The notes: a model not told the origin generated them from the letters alone. A DNA stretch of 59,754 nt from Rheinheimera soli (GCF_021290985.1 NZ_JAJOYU010000026.1:1-59754); one strand, 5' to 3'. Numbered from the stretch's first letter, positions 1-9,529 are shown. Made by a program: numbers and translations.

Positions 1-106
1 ATAAAAAAACAGTGCAATTTAATCAAATCATTACTCCTACACTTTGTGTGCTCTGTATATCTGACCGCAGCTAAAACCTGTGTTTTAGCCACCCAACCTA
101 AATCGA

Positions 107-134
107 TAAAGTCTTGCCGCATTTGTGCCGATCC
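107..134 (+). promoter_or_regulatory. candidate sigma-28 (FliA) promoter of the chemoreceptor gene
   Basis: TAAAG at 107-111 and GCCGAT at 127-132 match the two halves of the flagellar sigma-28 consensus (TAAA, about 15 bases, GCCGATAA). Here the gap is 16 bases and the last two consensus positions are CC, not AA. It lies about 125 bases upstream of a methyl-accepting chemotaxis gene, a gene class often under FliA control. A perfect 8-bp inverted repeat (70-77 with 82-89, 4-base loop) lies just upstream and may end transcription of a gene outside the window. Confidence 0.5.
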
Positions 135-257
135 TGTATAAATTTCACTAACAAACAACTGATCTAGTTCAGATATTTATCGTAGGCCTGTAATGAGTAC
201 TTTACAGCAGCGGGCCTTGGCTCAAATCCCACCATTATTAACCCACTGAGGTGAACC

Positions 258-1877
258 ATGACTCTGGTTAGAAAACTTGTTTTTGCTTTTGCTGCTATTG
301 TGGCTTTGGTGACTTTATCTACCTTAATTACGTTAAATCAACTAACTAAAATGCAGCAAGCTGTAGAGTTGAATAACCATACCTTTGAAGTGATCCGCAC
401 CACCAACAGGTTGTCTGAAGATTTAGTGAATATAGAATCAGGACAGCGTGGTTTTATTATTACCGGCGATGAAAGCTCATTGCAGCCTTATCACCTCGGC
501 AAAACCGGAGTGGAAACAGAATTAAAAGATTTACTGCAAAAAACTGCGGATAACCCGGCACAACAACAAAGTTTAAAAACTATTCAAGGCCTGTATACCG
601 ATTGGCTAACTCAAGCTATTGACCCAAGCATCAGCCAGATGAAAGCAGCAGGTACAGATACCACAGCACGCCAGGCAGTGCGCGAGTTTATACGCACTGG
701 GGTTGGCAGAGAGTTTATGGAACAACTTCGTCTGCATATGGACACTTTGCAGCAACGTGAACGTGATTTGCTGGAGAGTCGCAGTCAGGAGGCAGCAGAA
801 GCCAAAAATTTTGTTTTCGCGACCTTAATTATTGGCGGTCTGGTTATTTTAGTATTCAGCGCTCTGATCGCCTTGTACTTAAAAAATACCTTACAAAACC
901 GTCTGCAAGTGGCCAAAGATTTAGTCTCCGCAGTGGCCAGCGGCAAACTAAACAATACAATCGACAGCAGTGGCGGCGATGAAGTGGCTGAATTGCTGCT
1001 GGCTTTAGGCAAAATGCAAACTCAGTTACATCAATTGATGAGCCAGATCAAAACCGCAGCGGCAGATTTAAGCGGCGCCAGCTCCACCGTTGCCAGCACG
1101 ACTGAACAACTTTCAGCCTCAGCTGAAGAACAATCACGAGCCTCTTCATCTATTGCAGCCGCAGTGGAAGAACTCAGTGTCAGTATCGATTCTGTTTCTG
1201 CCAATGCCAGCGAAGCTCAAACCATTGCAGGTAAATCAGGCCAGCAAGCACAACAAAGCAGCAAAGTGATTAATGACACAGTGGCCAGTATGGAACGTAT
1301 TGCCCAAGTAGTGCGTTCAGCCTCAGGCCGCATTGAAGAGCTGGGTAAACAATCCGAGCAAATATCTTCTATTGTCAATGTGATCAAAGGCATAGCTGAT
1401 CAAACTAACTTACTGGCACTGAACGCCGCCATTGAAGCAGCGCGGGCTGGTGAACAAGGCCGTGGTTTTGCGGTAGTTGCAGATGAAGTACGTTTACTGG
1501 CGCAGCGCACCACTCAGTCCACTACTGAAATTTCCGGCATGATTGACGTCATACTGAATGGTACTGTGGATGCTGTAGGCCAGATGAGTACTGGTGTGGA
1601 GCAGGTGAATATGGGGGTAGAACTGGCCGGACAGGCAGGACAGGCTATTGATATTATCCAGCACAGCTTTCAACAGGTGGTCAGCGTGATTGAGTCGATT
1701 TCACTGTCATTGCACGAGCAAAATTCAGCCAGTAACGAAGTGGCAGGCCATATTGAACGTATTGCCACTATGTCAGCGCAAAACAGTGAAGCCACCCGCC
1801 ATAACAGCGAGGTAGCACACGAGCTTCGGAATTTATCTAACGGACTAAATAGCGCCGTATCACGTTTTACATTGTAA
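258..1877 (+). CDS. methyl-accepting chemotaxis protein with CHASE3-type sensor
   Basis: 539-residue transmembrane chemoreceptor that would signal to CheA/CheW. It has a first membrane segment at about 5-27 and a periplasmic CHASE3-like helical domain (the S-G-Q-R-G-F motif at about 61-66 is typical). A second membrane segment lies at about 183-207, followed by HAMP, then a long coiled-coil signalling domain whose conserved hairpin tip is near residues 380-415 ([16 protein letters not shown]). The C-terminus ends in S-R-F-T-L and lacks the NWETF-type CheR tether, so adaptation enzymes must dock directly. The start is supported by TGAGGTG shortly before the ATG. A sigma-28-like promoter lies upstream and a hairpin terminator follows. 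The ligand is unknown. Confidence 0.95.
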   Translation: MTLVRKLVFAFAAIVALVTLSTLITLNQLTKMQQAVELNNHTFEVIRTTNRLSEDLVNIESGQRGFIITGDESSLQPYHLGKTGVETELKDLLQKTADNPAQQQSLKTIQGLYTDWLTQAIDPSISQMKAAGTDTTARQAVREFIRTGVGREFMEQLRLHMDTLQQRERDLLESRSQEAAEAKNFVFATLIIGGLVILVFSALIALYLKNTLQNRLQVAKDLVSAVASGKLNNTIDSSGGDEVAELLLALGKMQTQLHQLMSQIKTAAADLSGASSTVASTTEQLSASAEEQSRASSSIAAAVEELSVSIDSVSANASEAQTIAGKSGQQAQQSSKVINDTVASMERIAQVVRSASGRIEELGKQSEQISSIVNVIKGIADQTNLLALNAAIEAARAGEQGRGFAVVADEVRLLAQRTTQSTTEISGMIDVILNGTVDAVGQMSTGVEQVNMGVELAGQAGQAIDIIQHSFQQVVSVIESISLSLHEQNSASNEVAGHIERIATMSAQNSEATRHNSEVAHELRNLSNGLNSAVSRFTL

Positions 1878-1910
1878 AACAGCAGAGACTCTGCTGAGGG
1901 TTGTACGCAG

Positions 1911-1951
1911 GAAGAAGCAGGTAAAGCAGATTGCTTTTATTGCTTCTTTTT
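1911..1951 (+). terminator. Rho-independent terminator after the chemoreceptor
   Basis: A nested stem pairs GAAGCA with TTGCTTC and an inner AAAGCA with TGCTTT, followed by a T run. A second near-perfect palindrome (CAGCAGAG/CTCTGCTG, about 1880-1896) lies just before it. Confidence 0.6.
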
Positions 1952-1992
1952 GCTAACAATCAATGTATTAGCATTAACAAGGCAAGTACAGA

Positions 1993-2715
1993 ATGAAGCG
2001 TCTGATTCAGCTGAGTTTGTTTTTGCTGAGTTTTTCTTTGCCAGCTGAACCATTACGTATTGTCAGCAGTGAGTTTGTGCCTCACAACGGCGAACAACTG
2101 CCCAATCAGGGTTATGCCATTGAACTGATCAGGGAGATTTTTGCCACTCAGCAGCAGGAAATACAGATAGAATTTTTACCCTGGCCCCGCGCTTTACTTC
2201 AAGCCAGGCAGGGCGAAGCTGTGGCTCTTATTAGTGTCTGGTTTGATAGTGAAAGAACCAGCTATCTGCATTACCCTACGCCGCTTTACACCAATTACAT
2301 GAAGTTTTACCACAGCAGCACAAAACCCATCAGGTTTACCGAACTGGACCAACTGGCCAAAACGCCTTTGCGATTAGGCGTAGTTCGTGGCTACAGCTAC
2401 CCTCAAGCCATAAAAACTCTGCCTTTTGAATGGGTAGAAGTAAGCACTGATCTGGAATCGTTAAAAATGCTGGCCTTGGGTCGGGTAGATTTGGTGATTT
2501 GCGAACAAATGGTTGCAGAATATTTACTCAGCACAGAACTTTCCGAATACAGTGCTCAGCTTAGCTCGACAGGCCCTATAGTAGAAGCCCGGCCTATGTA
2601 CCTTGCATTTTCAAAAGCACATCCGGACTCAGAGCGAATGCAGCGCAAGTTTGAACAAGGCTTACAACAACTCAAGCAGCAACGCAGACTGGAGCTGTTA
2701 CAACCTGTTTATTAA
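1993..2715 (+). CDS. periplasmic solute-binding protein, family 3 (amino-acid type)
   Basis: 240 residues with a signal peptide of about 18 residues (MKRLIQLSLFLLSFSLPAEP). The rest has the layout of the SBP_bac_3/PBPb fold: an early V-S-S-E-F-V-P strand, Y-A-I-E-L-I-R-E-I-F helix, an L-P-W-P-R-A motif and a central L-R-L-G-V-V-R-G-Y-S-Y hinge segment. No permease or ATPase of the amino-acid class lies nearby. It may therefore serve as a sensory binding protein or belong to the standalone periplasmic proteins common in this group. It follows the chemoreceptor by 115 bases on the same strand, across a terminator. The specific ligand cannot be told. Confidence 0.85.
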   Translation: MKRLIQLSLFLLSFSLPAEPLRIVSSEFVPHNGEQLPNQGYAIELIREIFATQQQEIQIEFLPWPRALLQARQGEAVALISVWFDSERTSYLHYPTPLYTNYMKFYHSSTKPIRFTELDQLAKTPLRLGVVRGYSYPQAIKTLPFEWVEVSTDLESLKMLALGRVDLVICEQMVAEYLLSTELSEYSAQLSSTGPIVEARPMYLAFSKAHPDSERMQRKFEQGLQQLKQQRRLELLQPVY

Positions 2716-2729
2716 TAACAGCACCGTTT

Positions 2730-3764
2730 TCATAGCCGTTGAAACAACACCAGATGATCCAGCTCCAGCTTAATACCAATGCGACTTTGCAGCTGATGGT
2801 CGTGATGGCTCGGTGCTAAACAATACACCTGCTCTGCCCCTTCTAATTCCAGACTATACAAAATATGCGAACCACGAAACGACTTCCCTACCACTTTGGC
2901 GGTAAAACCACTTTCGTCGTCATGCACTATATCGTCCGGCCTGACCAACAGATCCACAGTTGCACCCGATGTAAATTCCGATTCTGTTTGGGTAAAGACA
3001 CCTAAAGCTGTGTACACCTGATGGTCTGCCAATACTTCGCCTTTTAACAAAGCGCCGTGACCAACAAAGTCAGCAACAAATCTGTTAGCAGGCTGATGGT
3101 ACAACTCATAGGCACTGCCCCACTGCTGCAGTTTGCCATGTTGCATCACGCCTATCTGATCGGCCATCGCAAAAGCTTCAAACTGATCATGAGTCACCAT
3201 CAAAGCACTGATGCCACGCTGTTTGATAATGCCACGAATATCCTGTGCCAAAGCTTCACGTAAGTCTGCATCTAAGCCGGAAAAAGGCTCATCCAATAGC
3301 AAGACTTCGGGCTCTGGCGCTAATGCACGGGCTAAAGCCACCCGCTGCTGCTGACCACCAGAGAGCTGATGCACATAACGATCGCCGAGAGTGGGCAAAC
3401 CGACTAAAGCCAAAAGATCTGCCACTATTTGTTGCTGCTGTGCTTTTGGCTTTTTCTTCACACCAAAAGCTATATTTTGCGCCACTGTCAGGTGTGGAAA
3501 GAGCGCAAAGTCCTGAAATACCATACCAATACGGCGCTGCTCGGGATTAATCAACTGATCAGGCTTTGACAGAACTACACCAGCCAATGCAACGGATCCT
3601 GTTTGCACAGGTTCAAAACCTGCAATAGCTCGTAATAAACTGGTTTTACCGCAACCTGACGGCCCTAACAAACAGCCTATCTGGCCTTGTTGCAACGTTA
3701 AGCTGACATCTTTGACCACAGTGGCCGGGCCATAAGCTATGGAGACCTGTTCTAATACCAGCAT
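2730..3764 (-). CDS. fbpC: ferric-iron ABC transporter ATP-binding protein
   Basis: 344-residue ATPase of the FbpC/CysA/PotA group that powers the permease encoded immediately upstream. Visible motifs are Walker A G-P-S-G-C-G-K-T-S (34-42), Q-loop V-F-Q-D-F (82-86), signature L-S-G-G-Q-Q-Q-R (134-141) and Walker B L-L-L-D-E-P (155-160). A C-terminal TOBE-like regulatory domain follows (about 240-344). Last gene of the fbpA-fbpB-fbpC order on the minus strand. Its start lies directly next to the stop of the permease gene, consistent with translational coupling. The iron specificity is inferred from the FbpA-type binding protein two genes upstream. Confidence 0.92.
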   Translation of the reverse strand: MLVLEQVSIAYGPATVVKDVSLTLQQGQIGCLLGPSGCGKTSLLRAIAGFEPVQTGSVALAGVVLSKPDQLINPEQRRIGMVFQDFALFPHLTVAQNIAFGVKKKPKAQQQQIVADLLALVGLPTLGDRYVHQLSGGQQQRVALARALAPEPEVLLLDEPFSGLDADLREALAQDIRGIIKQRGISALMVTHDQFEAFAMADQIGVMQHGKLQQWGSAYELYHQPANRFVADFVGHGALLKGEVLADHQVYTALGVFTQTESEFTSGATVDLLVRPDDIVHDDESGFTAKVVGKSFRGSHILYSLELEGAEQVYCLAPSHHDHQLQSRIGIKLELDHLVLFQRL

Positions 3765-5396
3765 TTACTTGGCACCTCTGTTTGAACGATCCAAAGCACG
3801 GGACAGCAGGATCACCGGAATTAAACCTATCAGTACTATGGCAAGGGCTGGCAAAGCCGCATCGGCCAGCCGCTCATCTGAAGCCAGCTCGTAAGTACGT
3901 ACCGACAAAGTATTAAAGTTAAAAGGCCGCAATAATAAAGTGGCTGGTAACTCTTTTAACACGTCAACAAACACCAACAATAAAGCACTCAATACCGACG
4001 CCCGCAATAACGGCAAATGCACACGCTTTAACACCCCAACTGGGCTTTCGCCTAAACTGCGGGCGGCGTTGTCCATCGAAGGCGTAATCTGCATCAGGCC
4101 AGCTTCGACACTATGCAAAGCTACAGCAATAAAACGCACCGTATAAGCCAGCACCAGCGCCACTAAAGTGCCGGACAACAATAAACCAGTGCGAATGCCA
4201 AATTGCTGCTCGGCCCACAGATCAATGGAATTATCCAAAGCCGCCAGCGGCAACATCACACCTATAGCTATCACTGTGCCGGGCAAGGCGTAGCCCATTG
4301 AAGCGATACGTACAGGCAAAGCTAATGACCAGTGGCCGGATAAACGTTTGGCATAAGCAAAACACAAGGCCAGGCTGGCAGTGACTAAAGCTGTTAAGGC
4401 CGCAAGAGAAAAGCTATTAATTAAAAGCTGAATAAAGTCAGGCGAGAATAACTGATTTAACCTGTCACTGGCCCAGCCTAGCAGCTGCAACGCTGGCAAG
4501 ACAAAACCTAAAAGTACAGGCAATAAACACAGCAACAACAAAGCTAATCCTGCTACACCTGTCAGTGGCTGACGGGTGGGTTCCTGCTGTTTTTGGCCTT
4601 GCTGATAAAACTTCAGTTTGCGTCTGGACCACTGCTCCAGATAGAGCAGTAACAACACAAAACTACACAACAGCGCCGACAATTGCGCAGCGCCAAGCTG
4701 ATTGCCCATCCCAAACCAGGTACGGAAAATACCAGTCGTAAAAGTGGTGACACCAAAATACTGCACAGTGCCATAGTCGGCCAGAGCTTCCATCATCGCC
4801 AGCGCTGCTCCGGTTAATATAGCTGGGCGAGCCACAGGCAAAGCCACTTTCCAGAAATGCTGACGTGGCGTTAAACCTAAAGTGCGGCTGGCTTCAAGTA
4901 ATGAGCTGGATTGCTGGCGAAAAGCAGTGCGAGCCAGCATATAAACATAAGGATAAAGCACCAGCGACAACATCAGAATAGCGCCAGGCAAAGAGCGGAT
5001 TTCCGGAAAATAATAATCGCCGTACGACCAGTCAAACCAGAGCCGCAGCTGGCTTTGCACAGGACCGGCAAAATCTAATAAACCTGTATAGCTGTACGCC
5101 ATAATGTAGGCAGGTATCGCCATAGGCAGCAACAATAACCACTGCACCACAGAGCGACCGACGAACTGATAACGCGCAACAGTCCAGGCCATTAAAGTAC
5201 CTATGCCAGCGCTTAGCACGCCCACACCCAAAGCCAATAGCAGGGAGTTAGTGACATAGTCGGCCAGCACTGTATCAAGCAAATGCGCCCAAAGTTCGGG
5301 CTGAGGAGTGAGCAAAGATCCAAGCACGACCAGCACGGGCACAGCCAATAGCAAGGCAAATACTGTTACAGTCCGGCTGAATAACGGGCTCGTCAA
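3765..5396 (-). CDS. fbpB: ferric-iron ABC transporter permease (fused two-domain)
   Basis: 543-residue inner-membrane protein with about 12 hydrophobic segments in two homologous BPD_transp_1 halves. Each carries an EAA-like loop (S-R-T-L-G-L-T-P near residue 175, and A-R-S-L-G-E-S-P near 440). This fused permease is typical of FbpB/SfuB ferric importers. It lies between the binding-protein and ATPase genes. The 102-base gap from fbpA contains a strong hairpin, which would reduce permease expression relative to the binding protein. Confidence 0.92.
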   Translation of the reverse strand: MTSPLFSRTVTVFALLLAVPVLVVLGSLLTPQPELWAHLLDTVLADYVTNSLLLALGVGVLSAGIGTLMAWTVARYQFVGRSVVQWLLLLPMAIPAYIMAYSYTGLLDFAGPVQSQLRLWFDWSYGDYYFPEIRSLPGAILMLSLVLYPYVYMLARTAFRQQSSSLLEASRTLGLTPRQHFWKVALPVARPAILTGAALAMMEALADYGTVQYFGVTTFTTGIFRTWFGMGNQLGAAQLSALLCSFVLLLLYLEQWSRRKLKFYQQGQKQQEPTRQPLTGVAGLALLLLCLLPVLLGFVLPALQLLGWASDRLNQLFSPDFIQLLINSFSLAALTALVTASLALCFAYAKRLSGHWSLALPVRIASMGYALPGTVIAIGVMLPLAALDNSIDLWAEQQFGIRTGLLLSGTLVALVLAYTVRFIAVALHSVEAGLMQITPSMDNAARSLGESPVGVLKRVHLPLLRASVLSALLLVFVDVLKELPATLLLRPFNFNTLSVRTYELASDERLADAALPALAIVLIGLIPVILLSRALDRSNRGAK

Positions 5397-5443
5397 ACGA
5401 AAGTTGTCCTTCTCAAAAAAACGTTACTCTAAGAAAACGTAGG

Positions 5444-5464
5444 GGCGACCTTAATGGTCGCCCT
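5444..5464. repeat. GTAG-headed hairpin between fbpA and fbpB (REP-like)
   Basis: Perfect 8-bp stem GGGCGACC (5444-5451) and GGTCGCCC (5457-5464) with a 5-base loop, preceded on the plus strand by GTAG at 5440-5443. No T run directly follows on either strand. It therefore looks more like a REP palindrome that attenuates or stabilises the fbpA message than a standard terminator. Related GTAG-headed palindromes lie at about 32934, 33532 and 49455. Confidence 0.6.
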
Positions 5465-5498
5465 TCTATCAGTAGCAAAATGGGTACTCAGGCTAAAA

Positions 5499-6506
5499 TC
5501 ACTTCCAGCCTGCTTTGTCCATCACCTGAATAGCCTTAGCATTCAGTTCGCCTAAGGTCGACAATTGTAACTGGTCTGCCTTAAATTGCCCAAAAGATTC
5601 AAGTCGTTGGCTCCACTTTACACCCTGCACTACAGGGTACTCGTGGTTCACTTCAGCGTACCAGCTTTGTGCTTCAGGTTTCACCATATATTCCAGCAAC
5701 TTCACTGCTTCAGTTTTATTTGGTGCATATTTAGCCACACCAGCGCCAGAAATATTGATATGAGCGCCACGGTCTTGCTGATTTGGCCAGAATACCTTCA
5801 CAGCTTCAGCGGCGGCTTTATCATTAGCATCATCAAACATACCACCTAAATAATAGGTGTTGGCAATGGCGATATCACAAACACCAGCAGCAGCTGCTTT
5901 GATCTGATCGCGGTCACCACCTTTAGGTGGCTGAGCGAAGTTTTTGACAAAACCATTGGCCCAGGCCTGAGTTTTTTCTTCACCCAGCTGAGCGATTAAA
6001 GCAGCAACCATCGACTGGTTATAAATATTGTCAGAAGAGCGGATGCAAATTTTACCTTTCCATTTTGGGTCAGCCAAATCTTCAACTGTGCTTAACTGCT
6101 CTGGTTTTACTTTACCCGGTACATACATCACTGGGCGGGCGCGCATAGTTAAACCAAACCACTGTTGCTGTGGGTGGCGTAAGCTGGCCGGAATAGCATC
6201 GGTCAACAACTTAGAATCCACAGCCTGAAACAAGCCCTGAGTTTCAGCACGGTATAAACGACCTACGTCAGTGCTGATCAATACGTCAGCCGGGCTGTTA
6301 CGGCCTTCACTTTGCATCCGGCTGATCAGTTCATCCGGCTTACCGGTGATCAGGTTTACTTTAATACCTGTTTCTTTGCTGAATTTATCCAGCATTGGCT
6401 TGATCAGTTCTTCCTGACGGCCAGAATACACATTCACTTCTGCTGCCTGAGCTAAAGCAGCTGCAGACAAAGCCACTGCAACTAAAGATTTTTGCCACAA
6501 TTTCAT
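5499..6506 (-). CDS. fbpA: periplasmic ferric-iron binding protein
   Basis: 335 residues. A signal peptide of about 22 residues ends at A-Q-A-A, and the mature chain begins E-V-N-V-Y-S-G-R, the usual start of FbpA/FutA/AfuA proteins. The paired tyrosines that bind Fe(III) are visible at about Y218-Y219 in N-T-Y-Y-L-G-G. It delivers periplasmic ferric ion to the FbpB permease. It is the first gene of the transporter and is probably iron-regulated; a weak Fur-box-like sequence lies upstream. An alternative is a related inorganic-anion binding protein, but the twin tyrosines favour iron. Confidence 0.93.
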   Translation of the reverse strand: MKLWQKSLVAVALSAAALAQAAEVNVYSGRQEELIKPMLDKFSKETGIKVNLITGKPDELISRMQSEGRNSPADVLISTDVGRLYRAETQGLFQAVDSKLLTDAIPASLRHPQQQWFGLTMRARPVMYVPGKVKPEQLSTVEDLADPKWKGKICIRSSDNIYNQSMVAALIAQLGEEKTQAWANGFVKNFAQPPKGGDRDQIKAAAAGVCDIAIANTYYLGGMFDDANDKAAAEAVKVFWPNQQDRGAHINISGAGVAKYAPNKTEAVKLLEYMVKPEAQSWYAEVNHEYPVVQGVKWSQRLESFGQFKADQLQLSTLGELNAKAIQVMDKAGWK

Positions 6507-6816
6507 CGGATACTCCGTTGAGGTTCACTGAAAGTTGCCGCAGTATAGCCACAAACAAGAACTATTCTCAAATAACAAAAGCAATTTTGCTGCAAATTGT
6601 CGCTTTAAAGGGTTAAACCGTACCCGCTGAATTCGTTATTTATACGCATGGAGCGGACTATATGCAGACACAGCTTGTAACAAGAGTTGGCACAAATTGA
6701 GCTGCAATTTGTTGCTGATGCAGGAAAACTACTCTAATTTGGACGCTTAAGCTGGCAAGCCCAGACAAACTGCTGTTATTTGTTAGCGATCTATTTGTTA
6801 TTTATCCGGAGCTGGT
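6507..6816. other. 310-base intergenic region; fbpA promoter with weak Fur-like site
   Basis: This gap separates divergent genes. At 6556-6570 the minus strand reads TGAGAATAGTTCTTG, which matches the 7-1-7 Fur consensus at about 9 of 14 fixed positions. That is only suggestive of iron control of fbpA. The distal half carries GGAG shortly before the 6817 start. No further gene or RNA is recognised. Confidence 0.35.
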
Positions 6817-7221
6817 ATGGCACCTGAAATACAAGCAAAATTTGCCACCTACCCTTTAGAGGCGCAAAGGCAGCTTGAATATGTGCGCGGCCTGATTTTT
6901 GCTGTGGCAGCAGAAAATGCCTTGGGCAAAGTGGAAGAAAGCCTTAAGTGGGGTGAAGCCAGCTACCTGGTCAAAGGTGGCAGCACAATCCGAATAGACT
7001 GGAAAGCAAAAACCCCGGCTGTGATACACATCTATTTTCATTGCCAAACTAGTCTGGTCGAAACCTTCAGAGAAATATACCGGGATGAATTTAGCTATGA
7101 AGGACACAGAGCAATAATGCTGCCGTTAAATGCTGCAATAAATGAAGGACCATTGAGCCATTGCCTGCAGCTGGCATTGAAATACCATAGCCTGAAACAC
7201 CTTCCGCTACTTGGGGCCTGA
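6817..7221 (+). CDS. DUF1801 domain protein
   Basis: 134 residues of the DUF1801/YdhG-like superfamily, small proteins of unknown biochemical function with an alpha/beta fold. Recognised by the pattern Y-P-x-x-A-x-x-x-L near residue 14, the K-V-E-E-S-L-K-W-G-E-A-S-Y segment (about 46-58) and the following strand S-T-I-R-I-D-W-K. GGAG precedes the ATG at good spacing. It is probably a monocistronic gene and the neighbours do not indicate a role. Confidence 0.8.
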   Translation: MAPEIQAKFATYPLEAQRQLEYVRGLIFAVAAENALGKVEESLKWGEASYLVKGGSTIRIDWKAKTPAVIHIYFHCQTSLVETFREIYRDEFSYEGHRAIMLPLNAAINEGPLSHCLQLALKYHSLKHLPLLGA

Positions 7222-7308
7222 TAACTGCTCTTCATTAGCTACTAACAAACACTGTCAAAAAGCAGCTCATCGCTGTTTTACTGCGCTTAAGCACAAAGGA
7301 TCTCAGAA

Positions 7309-7545
7309 ATGAAAAAATACATGGTTATTGAGAAGTTTAAACCTGGTTGTATCGAAGCTAATTATGAAAGATATAACAGCCAGGGTCGTATGTTCCCTGA
7401 GGGTCTGCATTATTTGAATTCCTGGGTCAATAGGGAGCTGAATGTCTGCTACCAACTGATGGAATCCAATGATAGTGAGCTTTTTTATCAGTGGTTTAAG
7501 AAATGGGACGACTTTGTTGATTTTGAATTAGTGCCGCTCGATTAA
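7309..7545 (+). CDS. DUF3303 family small protein
   Basis: 78 residues. The start M-K-K-Y-M-V-I-E-K-F-K-P-G, the centre Y-N-S-Q-G-R-M-F-P-E-G-L-H-Y-L-N-S-W and the end W-D-D-F-V-D-F-E-L-V-P are the hallmarks of DUF3303, a compact ferredoxin-like fold of unknown function. AAGGA precedes the ATG. It ends 15 bases from the convergent PH-domain gene. Confidence 0.8.
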   Translation: MKKYMVIEKFKPGCIEANYERYNSQGRMFPEGLHYLNSWVNRELNVCYQLMESNDSELFYQWFKKWDDFVDFELVPLD

Positions 7546-7560
7546 TTCAGATATCGGAAG

Positions 7561-9000
7561 TCACTCAGGCTTTAATTTCAGCACCTGATCATATAAATCC
7601 TGCGCTTGCTGATTGGGAATAGCGGCCAGCGTTACTGTGCCATTGGCCGTACTGAATTGAACCTGCACCAGGTGCTGCCGATGGAAAAACAAGGATTGCA
7701 CTAGCTGTACTTTTTGTACCTGCCGCAGCGGCAGTACCTGCCAGAACTGGCCAAGGCCACCATGCCACAAGTACAACACCTGATCCTGCACACAGAATCC
7801 ATGCCAACGACGGTAGGCCCACAGATCAGTCAGCAGCCACAATACGGCAGCAAGTAGCACCAGAGCACCAGTGCTGAAAGCGACAACTCCGGTTTGCCAC
7901 AGAACAACAAAGAGCAAACTCAGTAATACAGCAATAATGCCCCTGATCAACAATAAGCGTTGGAAATAAGCAGGCACATAACGCTGCAAGGGCAACTGCT
8001 GAATGTCAGACAAAGCTAAAAGCTGCTGTGCCCGTAATTGCTGATTAATGTCATCGCCAGTTTGCCCCAACAACACAAACTTACTGCTCTGTTCCTGAGA
8101 ATTAGTAAAGCCATGAAAAACCAGTGAGAAATGACCAAAAACACGGGCCAGCCAGGGCTGCCGGACTGTGAGCATTTGCACTCGTTTTGCTTTGATCCGC
8201 TGCGACTTTTTCAGCAAAGCCCCCTGGATCAGCTGTAATTGCCGCTCATCGCGTAAAAACCGCTGAGGATAGAGCCAAATCAAGGTCATCAGCAGCAACA
8301 CCAACCCAACCAGCAGCAGTGCACTCAGACTGACCACTAGTTGCAGTTCAAAGCTTTGCTGCAACCCAGATTGTTGCAACACCTCACGGCCCTGCGCAAA
8401 CAGGCGTTCAAACAGCTCATCGTCCAATTGCGACTGTGCCGCGCCCAAGACAGCCACCAAAGGCAACCACAAATGTTTGTTGTATAAGGTCGCAAGCCAG
8501 ATCCGAAAAAATGGCGTGGAAGGCACTGTCTGCTCAACCTGCACATCCCCTTGCAACAAAGCAAGTTGCTGTGACGTCACGCCAGTCAGATAAAACTCTT
8601 GTTGCTGACTACCAGCACTATCCAGACTCACTGTAAAAAGCTGCAGCGGCCGGAAGTAAAAAGGTTGCTGAACTTGTAGCTCCTGAATACGCGATTGCGC
8701 CAACAGCAAATGTTCTTTTTGCAGCAAACCGCGCCGTAATTCTATACCCTGGCTCGACACCCGAAACTGGGTGTAGCGCCAACTCAGCAACGCACTGCCC
8801 AGAACCAACAGTGCCAACGCCGAGATCCAATAGGGAGCATAAGTCTGAAAGCTACCACTGAAAATCAAATAAGCACCACCAATGATCACAGCAATCCATT
8901 GCTCCACAGCTTTTACCAGCAGCGGCACTAGTGCCCAGATGGAACTGCGCTGCCAATTTTCAGCTGTGGCAGGCTGTTCTGGCATCTCAGTGTTCAGCAT
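7561..9000 (-). CDS. PH-domain (DUF304/bPH2) membrane protein, YdbT type
   Basis: About 479 residues with three repeats of a pattern: hydrophobic hairpin, then a bPH2 (DUF304) domain. The PH-like units sit near residues 60-140, 250-330 and 395-475. Proteins of this type (Bacillus YdbT) pair with YdbS and have a poorly defined envelope role. The open frame starts with MLML. I prefer the second ATG at 9000 because GGAG lies six bases before it. It overlaps the ydbS-like stop by 14 bases, so the two genes are translationally coupled. Confidence 0.85.
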   Translation of the reverse strand: MLNTEMPEQPATAENWQRSSIWALVPLLVKAVEQWIAVIIGGAYLIFSGSFQTYAPYWISALALLVLGSALLSWRYTQFRVSSQGIELRRGLLQKEHLLLAQSRIQELQVQQPFYFRPLQLFTVSLDSAGSQQQEFYLTGVTSQQLALLQGDVQVEQTVPSTPFFRIWLATLYNKHLWLPLVAVLGAAQSQLDDELFERLFAQGREVLQQSGLQQSFELQLVVSLSALLLVGLVLLLMTLIWLYPQRFLRDERQLQLIQGALLKKSQRIKAKRVQMLTVRQPWLARVFGHFSLVFHGFTNSQEQSSKFVLLGQTGDDINQQLRAQQLLALSDIQQLPLQRYVPAYFQRLLLIRGIIAVLLSLLFVVLWQTGVVAFSTGALVLLAAVLWLLTDLWAYRRWHGFCVQDQVLYLWHGGLGQFWQVLPLRQVQKVQLVQSLFFHRQHLVQVQFSTANGTVTLAAIPNQQAQDLYDQVLKLKPE

Positions 9001-9529
9001 CAGCATCTCCGCGCGGGATCAACAGACTAAGCTGCTCACTCAGCGCCTGTGCTACGCCATAGTCGATATCAGCCAGCGCTGCTTCCGCATCCAAACCGCC
9101 TGCTGTATAGACTTTCAGAGTGGCCAGAGCAAAACGTTTTTGCAGTGGTCCCTGGCTGATAGTGACATGCTGCACCCTATGCAACGGGATCAGCGCAGCT
9201 TTGCGCCAGAACACGCCGGATTGCAGTAAAAAATCCTCTGTGCGCAATAAAAATCGCGTGTGCCGGATGTCCAGTGGTAACCAGAACCAACTGGCCAGAA
9301 ATACCAGTCCTGTCAGGCCCCAACAGAGTTGCAATAACAAAAATGGCCAGTCTGAGCTCCACCACCACTGTGTAATAAGTAATGAGACCACCACAACCAG
9401 TAAAGTCAGCAACCAGCGCCAGCGCCTTTTGGTTAACGCCTTTGCAGGCAACAACAACCACTGATCAGGCAAAGGACCGGACAAACATTGGTCGTCCAGA
9501 AACCCGGCATCAAGCAGTTGATTGGTCAT
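8987..9529 (-). CDS. PH-domain (DUF304/bPH2) membrane protein, YdbS type
   Basis: 180 residues with two transmembrane helices (about 45-60 and 68-88) followed by one bPH2 domain (D-I-R-H-T-R-F-L-L-R-T-E-D near residue 90, then H-R-V-Q-H-V-T-I-S-Q-G-P-L). This is the usual partner of the larger YdbT-like protein encoded directly downstream with overlapping ends. Together they probably form a membrane complex. The start is fixed by a strong AGGAGG seven bases before the ATG. Confidence 0.85.
   Translation of the reverse strand: MTNQLLDAGFLDDQCLSGPLPDQWLLLPAKALTKRRWRWLLTLLVVVVSLLITQWWWSSDWPFLLLQLCWGLTGLVFLASWFWLPLDIRHTRFLLRTEDFLLQSGVFWRKAALIPLHRVQHVTISQGPLQKRFALATLKVYTAGGLDAEAALADIDYGVAQALSEQLSLLIPRGDADAEH

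Noticed and set aside
6-17. A 12-13 base match between the window start and the ilvC/ilvY repeat arm (AAAACAGTGCAAT)
   Set aside because: Matches of this length are expected several times by chance in 60 kb, and the flanks do not agree.
193-249. 18-codon leader frame before the chemoreceptor
   Set aside because: No ribosome site of its own; its end only coincides with the ribosome site of the real gene.
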